The translations under genes and the position numbers were made by a program. From Acidobacteriaceae bacterium (GTDB lineage: Bacteria; Acidobacteriota; Terriglobia; Bryobacterales; Bryobacteraceae), in contig JAFAYI010000018.1 of the NCBI GenBank assembly GCA_019240475.1, positions 62,001-126,000 of the forward strand: a stretch of 64,000 nt of DNA. The letters run 5' to 3'. This document shows positions 35,051 through 41,927 of the stretch, one piece after another. Within the stretch, counting starts at the first letter, position 1; each line of letters begins with the position of its first letter. Under the pieces are notes generated by a model that saw nothing but the letters and a program-made list of their open reading frames with translations, had not been told where the DNA came from and searched no databases.

Positions 35051-38000
35051 CCCGCTCTGGTACAAAGACGCCATCGTCTATGAAGCGCATGTCCGCGCCA
35101 TGTTCGACAGCAATTCCGACGGCATGGGCGATTTCCGCGGCCTCGCCGAAAAACTCGATTACCTCGAAGATTTAGGCGTCACCGCCATCTGGCTGCTCCC
35201 CTTCTTTCCTTCCCCTTGGAAAGACGACGGCTACGACATCTCCGATTTCCGCACCGTCCACCCTGCGTACGGCAACCTGCGCGACTTCCAGAACTTCCTC
35301 CGCGAAGCCCATCGCCGCGGTCTGCGCGTCATCACCGAGTTGGTCATCAATCACACCTCCGATCAGCACGAATGGTTCCAGCGCTCGCGCCGCGCCGAGC
35401 CCAATTCCAGTTGGCGCAACTTCTACGTCTGGAGCGATTCGCCCGACAAATACGCCGGCACCCGCATCATCTTTAAGGATTTCGAACCCTCCAATTGGAG
35501 CTGGGATCCCGTCGCCAAGGCCTACTATTGGCATCGCTTTTATTCGCACCAGCCCGATCTCAATTTCGATAACCCCGCCGTGCGCCGCATGGTCATGCAC
35601 ACGCTCGACTTCTGGGCGCAAATGGGCGTGGACGGTTTTCGCCTGGACGCTATCCCCTATCTGTTCGAGCGCGAAGGCACAAGCTGCGAGAACCTGCCCG
35701 AAACGCACGCCTTCTTGAAAGAGCTGCGCGCGCATCTCGATAAAGCTCACCCCAACCGCATGCTGCTTTCCGAAGCCAATATGTGGCCCGAGGACGCCGT
35801 AGCCTACTTCGGAAACGGCGCCGAATGCCACATGTCGTTTCACTTCCCGCTCATGCCCCGCTTGTTCATGGCGCTGCGGCTCGAAGACCGCATGCCGATT
35901 GTCGAGATCCTCAAGCGCACGCCCACCATCCCCGAGACATGCCAATGGGCCATGTTCCTGCGCAATCACGACGAGCTCACGCTCGAAATGGTCACCGACG
36001 AAGAGCGCGATTACATGTATCGCGTTTACGCGGCCGATCAAAGAGCGCGCATCAATCTCGGCATTCGCCGCCGCCTCGCCCCGCTGCTCGGCAACGACCG
36101 GCCCCGCATCGAAGTCATGAATGCGCTGTTGTTCTCCATGCCCGGCACGCCAGTCATCTATTACGGCGACGAGATCGGCATGGGCGACAACGTTTATCTC
36201 GGCGACCGCAACGGCGTCCGCACTCCCATGCAATGGAGCCCAGATCGCAACGCCGGTTTCTCCAGCTCGAATCCCCAAAAGCTTTATCTCCCGGTCAACA
36301 TCGATCCCGCTTATCACTACGAAGCCATCAACGTCGAATCGCAGCAGGATAATCCTCACTCGCTGCTCAATTGGACCAAGCGCCTCATCGCGCTGCGCAA
36401 GCAGTACAAAGCCTTCGGGCGGGGAACTCTCGAATTCCTCCAGCCTTCGAATCAATCCATCCTCGCCTACTTCCGCCGCTATCAGGAGGAAACCATTCTC
36501 GTCGTCGCGAATCTCTCCCGCTTCGCGCAGCCCGTTCAGCTCGACCTTCACAAGTACCTCGGCTACACGCCTGTCGAAATGTTCGGCCGCACCGATTTCC
36601 CCGTCATCGGCGAAGGTTATTACCCTCTCACCCTCGGGCCCAATTCGTTCTTCTGGTTTGCGCTCGAACAGCGCGCCGTGCCCGTCACGATTTCAGCTCC
36701 GTCGGTTGAAGCCGGCCAACCGGCGATTCCTGTCGTCCTCATCCCCGTCCTCGCGGAGCTCTGGACCCCCGCCGTTCGCGCCAGCCTCTCCGTCGCCCTG
36801 CAGCGCTTCCTGCCGTCGCGCGCCTGGTTCCGTTCTAAAGACCGTCGCTTCCGCTCTCTGGAGATCGCGGAAGTCCTGAAAGTCGAGCGCGACAAATACG
36901 TCATCGCGATCCTCCGAGCGGAATACACCAGCGGCGACCCCGAAAGCTACGTCCTGCCCATCGCCTCCGCCGCCGGCGACGAAGCGCAATTCCTGCGCGA
37001 CGACTACCCCGATTCGCTCATCGCCGAAGTGCATGCCGCCGATGGCGCCCGCGAATTTCTATATAGCGCTACGGAGAATCAGCAGTTCTGCACGGATCTC
37101 TTGGATGCCTTCGCCCGGCGCCGCCGTCTGCATGGCGAATCGGGTTCGGCGGTCGCAGATCGCAACCGCCAGTTCCGCCGCCTGTGGGGCCATACGCATC
37201 CAAACCTTACGCCCGAGCCGTACCCATCTTCTGAAATGGGCGCCTCCATCCGCTTCGGCGACCGTTTCGTTTTGAAAATTCTCCGGCAGGTGGCGCCAGG
37301 CGTCAACCAGGGTGTCGAAATGGGCCGCCTGCTCACCGAGCAGCAGCCTGAACCGTTTGCCCACGCCGCGCCCTTTGCCGGCTCGCTCGAATATCAGCCC
37401 GCCCTGGGCGAGCCCACCACTTTGGCGGAGCTTCATGGCTTCGTAGCTAACGAAGGAACTGCCTGGAAGCACACCTACACGCATGTGCAGGAGTTCCTCG
37501 AACGTCTCCGCAACTCGAAACACTCGCGTGCCGACATTCAAAAATCCGCCCCCACCAACATCTATTCGCTCGATTTCGCCCTAGCCCAGGCCCCGCCCAT
37601 CGCGGCCGAACTGATCGGTTCCTACTTGTCGCTTGCCGAAACCATGGGAACGCGCGTCGCCGAACTCCACCTCATACTCGCTCGCGACTACGCCGACCCG
37701 GCGTTCGCCCCCGAGCCCTTCAACGATTTTTACCGCCAGAGCCTATATCACGGCTACGTGGCGCTCACCAGCCGCCGGTTGGAATTCCTGCGCCAACGTT
37801 ACGCCGACATGAGCCCGGATACGCGCGTACTCGCGGCCAAGGTGCTTGAGCAGGAAAATGCCATCACCGCGAAATTCCGCGCTGTCTTTGAACAGCGCAT
37901 CGCCTCCTGGCGCACGCGTTATCACGGCCGCCTTCATCTCGCCCATCTGCTCATCACCCAGGGCGACGTCGTCATCTTCGATTTCGAAGGCGATCCGCAT

Positions 38001-38399
38001 CAACACCTCAGCGAGCGCCGCATCAAGCGCTGCCCGCTCAGAGATGTCGCTAGCATGCTCGCCTCCATCGGGTACGCCGCGCAAAGCGCTCTTCGCCAGA
38101 TCCTGCTGGTCGAAGGCAACGACACATCGCTGCGTCACACCCTCCGGCTGTGGGGCCGCTTCTGGTACTCGCACGCGACCGCGGCCTTCCTGCGCGGATA
38201 TTGGAATCGGGCGGCCGGCGTCCGTTACCTGCCGCCCTCCAAGGCCGATCAGCAGACCCTCTTCGATTCCTATCTGCTCGAACGCGCCTTAATGGATCTG
38301 CGCGCCGATATTGAAGACAAGCCGGAGCTCTCCGGCATGCCCCTGCGCGTCATCCTGCATCTGCTCGATGCCGAAAGCGAACGCAAACTCGGCGAGTAA
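35013..38399 (+). CDS. treS: Trehalose synthase (TreS) fused to a degenerate maltokinase domain
   Basis: A 1128-residue fusion. Residues about 10-560 are a GH13 trehalose synthase, interconverting trehalose and maltose: PLWYKDAIVYEAHVRAMFDS, YDISDFRTVHPAYG, the nucleophile Asp in GVDGFRLDAIPYLF, Glu in MLLSEANMWPEDA and FLRNHDELTLEMV. Residues about 600-1128 resemble maltokinase (Mak/Pep2): FLPSRAWFRSKDRRFRSLEI, SIRFGDRFVLKILRQV with the ATP lysine, FDFEGDP and KRCPLRDVASML. However, the catalytic loop, HGDxHxGQ in this family, reads HGRLHLAH: Asp is Arg and Gln is His. ATG 35013 overlaps otsB. The kinase half may be inactive; TreS itself looks intact. No glgE is visible nearby. Confidence 0.93.
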   Translation: MPHVQTFSGLEDDPLWYKDAIVYEAHVRAMFDSNSDGMGDFRGLAEKLDYLEDLGVTAIWLLPFFPSPWKDDGYDISDFRTVHPAYGNLRDFQNFLREAHRRGLRVITELVINHTSDQHEWFQRSRRAEPNSSWRNFYVWSDSPDKYAGTRIIFKDFEPSNWSWDPVAKAYYWHRFYSHQPDLNFDNPAVRRMVMHTLDFWAQMGVDGFRLDAIPYLFEREGTSCENLPETHAFLKELRAHLDKAHPNRMLLSEANMWPEDAVAYFGNGAECHMSFHFPLMPRLFMALRLEDRMPIVEILKRTPTIPETCQWAMFLRNHDELTLEMVTDEERDYMYRVYAADQRARINLGIRRRLAPLLGNDRPRIEVMNALLFSMPGTPVIYYGDEIGMGDNVYLGDRNGVRTPMQWSPDRNAGFSSSNPQKLYLPVNIDPAYHYEAINVESQQDNPHSLLNWTKRLIALRKQYKAFGRGTLEFLQPSNQSILAYFRRYQEETILVVANLSRFAQPVQLDLHKYLGYTPVEMFGRTDFPVIGEGYYPLTLGPNSFFWFALEQRAVPVTISAPSVEAGQPAIPVVLIPVLAELWTPAVRASLSVALQRFLPSRAWFRSKDRRFRSLEIAEVLKVERDKYVIAILRAEYTSGDPESYVLPIASAAGDEAQFLRDDYPDSLIAEVHAADGAREFLYSATENQQFCTDLLDAFARRRRLHGESGSAVADRNRQFRRLWGHTHPNLTPEPYPSSEMGASIRFGDRFVLKILRQVAPGVNQGVEMGRLLTEQQPEPFAHAAPFAGSLEYQPALGEPTTLAELHGFVANEGTAWKHTYTHVQEFLERLRNSKHSRADIQKSAPTNIYSLDFALAQAPPIAAELIGSYLSLAETMGTRVAELHLILARDYADPAFAPEPFNDFYRQSLYHGYVALTSRRLEFLRQRYADMSPDTRVLAAKVLEQENAITAKFRAVFEQRIASWRTRYHGRLHLAHLLITQGDVVIFDFEGDPHQHLSERRIKRCPLRDVASMLASIGYAAQSALRQILLVEGNDTSLRHTLRLWGRFWYSHATAAFLRGYWNRAAGVRYLPPSKADQQTLFDSYLLERALMDLRADIEDKPELSGMPLRVILHLLDAESERKLGE

Positions 38400-38401
38400 G
38401 T

Positions 38402-38671
38402 CTACCTCACCTCAACCTTGAACAGCACCGAATCCGGATGCTCGTGACGCCAGCGCCAGTAAGCTCTGCGTTGGCTTTCGCTCGCCCGCTCCCACCCGAT
38501 GTAATGATGGTGTCGGTCTTCCCAGTACCGATGCCACGCTCGGTCCTCGTTTCCGTTCCACTCGTGATAGTCTTTGTGCTCGGCATCATAGTACCGGTGG
38601 TCCTGGGCTGAAACGTAGGCCGGCGCAAGCAGCGCTACCCCCAGCGGAATTGCCATCAATAGCCTTTTCAT
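38402..38671 (-). CDS. Small exported His/Trp/Tyr-rich protein
   Basis: An 89-residue protein with a signal peptide (AIPLGVALLAPAYVSAQ). The mature 65 residues are extremely rich in His, Trp, Tyr, Arg, Asp and Glu (EWNGNEDRAWHRYWEDRHHH, RAYWRWRHEHPDS), reminiscent of small RcnB-like or envelope-stress proteins, but without a firm family match. GGAGG lies 8 nt before the ATG. It converges on treS with a 2-nt gap. Confidence 0.7.
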   Translation of the reverse strand: MKRLLMAIPLGVALLAPAYVSAQDHRYYDAEHKDYHEWNGNEDRAWHRYWEDRHHHYIGWERASESQRRAYWRWRHEHPDSVLFKVEVR

Positions 38672-38847
38672 GTGTTTTCCTCCAACTCCACACGGTTAGA
38701 CCTCTACGCAAAATGGCTGGTTTCGCGCCCCAATCCGGGATCTGTCGTTAAGAAAATTCAAGGCTCCCGACGATATGAAAAGCGTAGGCTGTCAAAGGCC
38801 GACCGAAACGTTCGTTGGGTTTCTGGCACTATAGAGGTTTAACCGTC

Positions 38848-38985
38848 ATGTTTGATTGGTCTCTGGACCCCAGGTCCCAGCTAGCACTCTTGTGCCTTGC
38901 TACGGCATTTGTGTTCTGGAACAACGACGTCTTGTTCTTTCTCTTCGCCACGCTCGCGGTGGTCACCCGCATCGGCCGCTCTTAA
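38848..38985 (+). CDS. Possible 45-residue small membrane protein
   Basis: ATG 38848 opens a 45-codon frame (MFDWSLDPRSQLALLCLATA ...) with two hydrophobic segments (LALLCLATAFVFW and VLFFLFATLAVV) separated by a polar NND turn and ending in a basic RIGRS. An AGAGG lies about 10 nt upstream and a TATAGA at 38830-38835. It ends in the first unit of the 14-bp repeat. It looks like a hairpin-type membrane miniprotein. Confidence 0.5.
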   Translation: MFDWSLDPRSQLALLCLATAFVFWNNDVLFFLFATLAVVTRIGRS

Positions 38986-39020
38986 GGCGCCACTCTTAAG
39001 GCGCCACTCTTAAGGCGCGC
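38979..39020. repeat. Three tandem 14-bp repeats between convergent genes
   Basis: The unit CTCTTAAGGCGCCA occurs at 38979-38992, 38993-39006 and 39007-39020, the last ending GC instead of CA. Each unit holds the palindrome CTTAAG, hence a TAA on both strands. The stop of the small membrane protein lies in unit 1 and that of the HAD gene (minus strand) in unit 3. Confidence 0.9.
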
Positions 39021-39699
39021 TCGCCTGCGCGCTCTTGGCCAACGGCGAGTTTTCGTATTGGCGTAACAAATCTTCCGGCCCGTCATAGATCGCGATACAT
39101 CCGGCCTCGCGCAAGTCCGATTCCGGAAAGCCTCCGCAGCGCACGCCCACCGTCCGCAGCCCGGCTCGCTTCGCCGCCTCCGCATCGTGCGGGCTGTCTC
39201 CAATCACAATCACCTGCTCCGGCCTGATTTTCTTTCCCAGTCGATCGAGCGCCGCTTCGAAGATATCGGGATGCGGCTTCGAGCGCTCCGCATCCGCCGA
39301 AGATGTCTCCACCTCGACTAAGTCTTCAATCTGCGCGATTCGCTCGAAATCCTTCAGTTCATCGCCCTTCGCCGATGAAGCGAGCGCCACCGTTTGCCCG
39401 TTCGCCTTCGCCTTCTGAAACAGTTCGCGAACTCCCGGAAATGGCTTCACCTTCGGAAGATACTTCTCTTTGAAAAGGTCGCCTCGATACTTCTGTAATT
39501 CCTCGCCTCTCTTCTTGATCTCGTCGGGGCTTAAAAAAATCGGCAGCAGTTGATCCCCGCCCTTGCCGATCTGGCTGCGGATCTCGTCAAAAGCGATCTC
39601 GTGTCCGAATTTCCGGAACGCCTCCTGCCACGCCTGCGCGTGTAGATCCACCGAGTCGAGCAATGTGCCGTCGATATCGAAAATTAAGGCTTCGGGCAT
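39010..39699 (-). CDS. HAD-superfamily phosphatase (phosphoglycolate/beta-PGM-like)
   Basis: A 229-residue HAD subfamily IA enzyme. Nucleophile motif D8-I-D10-G-T-L-L in ALIFDIDGTLLDS, a helical cap (DLHAQAWQEAFRKFGHEIAF), motif II VALASSAKGDEL, lysine motif in ERSKPHPDIFEAALDRLG and motif IV VIVIGDSPHDAEAAKRAG. Phosphoglycolate or a sugar phosphate are likely substrates, but the cap does not settle this. The stop codon lies in the 14-bp repeat array. Confidence 0.88.
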   Translation of the reverse strand: MPEALIFDIDGTLLDSVDLHAQAWQEAFRKFGHEIAFDEIRSQIGKGGDQLLPIFLSPDEIKKRGEELQKYRGDLFKEKYLPKVKPFPGVRELFQKAKANGQTVALASSAKGDELKDFERIAQIEDLVEVETSSADAERSKPHPDIFEAALDRLGKKIRPEQVIVIGDSPHDAEAAKRAGLRTVGVRCGGFPESDLREAGCIAIYDGPEDLLRQYENSPLAKSAQASAP

Positions 39700-40042
39700 G
39701 CGCTTCCATTGTGGCCGCTTCGGCTATCGAGAAGCACTTTACATTGCAAAGTCAATGTGCCATACTGCTGTCGTGTCCTGCCGCATTGCCCGGCTTCTGC
39801 TGTGGATCGAGCGCCGCATCGCTCGTCTACGCCATTTCATCGATACGCCATCTCCGCGACAGGGCATATGCCGGCCTACGCCCGATCTCTTCGACCGCCG
39901 CGATCTCCGCGCCAAGTGGTAAGCCCGAATCAACGAATTGGCCGCTCGCCACGTATATGAAATGAGTACGTTGACCAGCCGCAACCATGGCCTCATTACC
40001 ACATGCCGATAAACTGCGGGCCACGCCATCACGGGCGCAATC
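39700..40042. other. 343-bp intergenic region upstream of the sigma factor
   Basis: No recognised gene. A 49-codon plus-strand frame runs from GTG 39773 (or ATG 39755) to 39922 and is rich in Arg (RRIARLRHFIDT, FDRRDLRAKW); it has no ribosome-binding site and no match I know. It would begin exactly at the transcription start predicted from the promoter at 39738-39766. It may be a leaderless small protein or just 5' leader for the sigma-factor operon. Confidence 0.4.
39738..39766 (+). promoter_or_regulatory. Sigma70-like promoter upstream of ECF operon
   Basis: TTTACA (39738-39743, five of six matches), 17-nt spacer, CATACT (39761-39766, four of six). It points toward the sigma/anti-sigma genes and would give a leader of about 270 nt. 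Confidence 0.5.
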
Positions 40043-40624
40043 ATGACGGGCGCATTAATGTTGGAGCAAAACCTGCTTCACCACTGGATTGAAAGAGCTC
40101 GCGCTGGCGACTCGTCGGCCTTCGAGCGGCTCATGCTGCTGCACGAAAAGATGGTGCTGCGCACCGCGCAACGGCTGCTGCTGAATACCGAAGACGCCAA
40201 AGACGCCGCTCAAGAAGTCTTTCTCAAGCTCTACAAGAACCTGGGCCGCTTTCGCGACGACGGAGATTTGGCCCCCTGGCTCTATCGCATGACCGTGAAT
40301 GTCTGTTTCGATTCGAAGCGCAAAGTGAAGGCCGCAATTCCTATCGATTGCGCGCCGGATTCGCACGACGCCGCCCCCGATCCCGAAAAAACTCTGCGAG
40401 CGGCCGAACAACGCCGTCTCGTCTTCTCCGCTATTGAGCGCTTGCCCGAGCGCGAGCGCGCCGCCGTTGTCTTGCGCGACATCGAAGGTTGCACCACGGC
40501 CGAGGCCGCTGCGATTCTAGGCTCTTCCGAAGAGACCGTGCGCTCCCAAATTTCCACCGCCCGGGCCAAAATCAGAAAATTCGTGGCTGAGCGGCTCTCC
40601 AAAGCTTCCGGAGGAAGCAAATGA
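40043..40624 (+). CDS. RNA polymerase ECF-type sigma factor
   Basis: A 193-residue sigma70-family factor with only regions 2 and 4. Region 2 includes FERLMLLHEKMVLRTAQRLL, EDAKDAAQEVFLKLYKNLGR and PWLYRMTVNVCFDSKR; region 4 is RLPERERAAVVLRDIEGCTT, AEAAAILGSSEETVRSQIST. It would direct polymerase to a stress or envelope regulon. The start is ATG 40043; ATG 40058 is also possible. ATGA overlap with the following zinc-finger anti-sigma gene. Confidence 0.93.
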   Translation: MTGALMLEQNLLHHWIERARAGDSSAFERLMLLHEKMVLRTAQRLLLNTEDAKDAAQEVFLKLYKNLGRFRDDGDLAPWLYRMTVNVCFDSKRKVKAAIPIDCAPDSHDAAPDPEKTLRAAEQRRLVFSAIERLPERERAAVVLRDIEGCTTAEAAAILGSSEETVRSQISTARAKIRKFVAERLSKASGGSK

Positions 40625-41190
40625 TTCACCCGCGAGAGGAACAACTGGCGCTCTACTCTACTGGCGATCTCGATCCCGACGCGCTCGAGCGAATTGCCGC
40701 CCATCTCGACGAGTGTCTCCGCTGCCGGGAATGCGCGGACCAGTTTTACCAACTGCAACAGGTGCTCGCTACGCCTGCAGCCGAGCCGGACGCCAAGGAT
40801 CTGCAGAATGTCCGCCGGCGTGTCATGGAGAATCTTCCCCGCGGAGTCGAAAGGCGCTGGCGCTTCGAATGGGCCATCGCCTTGGCCGCCCTGATTGCTC
40901 TGGTCATCTTCTTGAATCGAAGCTTGCATTCGCCTGCTCCACTTCCTGTCGTCCCGGCGCAGCCTGTAGCGGCCGCGCTGCTCGCCCAACTGCCGTCATC
41001 ACCCATCGCCATCAAAGAACTCGCAATGCCTCGCCGCGCCAGCCCGCGCGCTCCAGGCTTGGGTTCGATCGCGCTCGTCGCGCGGCCCGATCGGGAGCCG
41101 CTCATCAAGATCGCAACCACCGATCCCAAGATCGTCATCCTGCTGACCCCCAGTTCCCCAAACGAGGAAAGGACAGAATCGAATGAATAA
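40621..41190 (+). CDS. Membrane anti-sigma factor with ZAS-like zinc finger
   Basis: A 189-residue protein. The N-terminus carries an H-x3-C-x2-C zinc-binding anti-sigma motif (AAHLDECLRCRECADQF, around residues 22-38). A single membrane helix follows (FEWAIALAALIALVIFLN), then a Pro/Ala-rich periplasmic region. It should hold the cognate sigma factor at the membrane until a signal arrives. ATGA overlap with the sigma gene; its last 8 bp overlap the next gene. Confidence 0.87.
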   Translation: MIHPREEQLALYSTGDLDPDALERIAAHLDECLRCRECADQFYQLQQVLATPAAEPDAKDLQNVRRRVMENLPRGVERRWRFEWAIALAALIALVIFLNRSLHSPAPLPVVPAQPVAAALLAQLPSSPIAIKELAMPRRASPRAPGLGSIALVARPDREPLIKIATTDPKIVILLTPSSPNEERTESNE

Positions 41191-41917
41191 GCTCGCCATC
41201 ATCGCCACTTTTGCGCTATCCCCCGCCGTGATCTTCGCTCAAGAGGCGCTCCCGCCCGCCCCTACGGCCAACGTCACGAAACTCATTCATCTCCGCTATG
41301 CGCGCGCCGAAGCCGTAAAAGACATCGTGACCTTGGGCGGGGTGCATGGCGCCGCGAACAATGGCCTGAAGGTCCTGCTCCTCTATGGAACGCCCGCGCA
41401 GGTGAGCAGCGCCGAAGAGGCAATTAAAGAAATAGACGTGCCTAGCCCCGACGACTCTGCCCGCGATGTCGAGATCAAGGTCTACGTAATCGGCGCCAGC
41501 TCGAAAAGCTCGGAAGTCGCCTCCTCGCCTGAAATCGAGCCCGTCCTGCGCCAGCTTAAGGCCGTCTTTCCCTACACCAGCTACCAGCTTCTCGACAGCA
41601 CTATGATCCGCGCCCGCGAAGGCCATAACGCCAGCGCGAGGGGTCTCTTGAAGAACTTCCCGAACGCCCAGGCCGGATTTCTCAACACCTATCTGATCGG
41701 GTGCGCCCTGGAGCCCAGGTCTTCCGGCGGAAACGATCGAACCATTCGCTTCAACAAATTCTCCTTCAACACCGGCGTCCCGGACTCCGATGTCCGCGTC
41801 AGCGTGGAAACCGACCTCGACGTCCAGAGCGACGAGAAAGTCGTCGTCGGCAACACCAATATCGACGGCGGCAATTCAGCGCTCTTCATCGTGGTTAGCG
41901 CGAAGTTCGTTCAGTAA
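41183..41917 (+). CDS. Exported protein with secretin-N-like domain
   Basis: A 244-residue protein with a signal peptide (IATFALSPAVIFAQ). Residues 30-95 (VTKLIHLRYARAEAVKDIVT, GLKVLLLYGTPAQVSSAEEA, IKEIDVP) follow the secretin/GspD N-domain pattern. The rest is beta-rich (DVEIKVYVIGASSKSSE, RVSVETDLDVQSDEKVVVGN) with no barrel, so it is not a secretin. It overlaps the anti-sigma gene and probably works with it as an envelope sensor (inference). Confidence 0.7.
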   Translation: MNKLAIIATFALSPAVIFAQEALPPAPTANVTKLIHLRYARAEAVKDIVTLGGVHGAANNGLKVLLLYGTPAQVSSAEEAIKEIDVPSPDDSARDVEIKVYVIGASSKSSEVASSPEIEPVLRQLKAVFPYTSYQLLDSTMIRAREGHNASARGLLKNFPNAQAGFLNTYLIGCALEPRSSGGNDRTIRFNKFSFNTGVPDSDVRVSVETDLDVQSDEKVVVGNTNIDGGNSALFIVVSAKFVQ

Positions 41918-41927
41918 CGATCGTCCG

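Noticed and set aside
38824..38840. TGGCAC...-like sigma54 -24 element before the small membrane ORF
   Set aside because: The -12 TTGCA half is lacking at the right distance.
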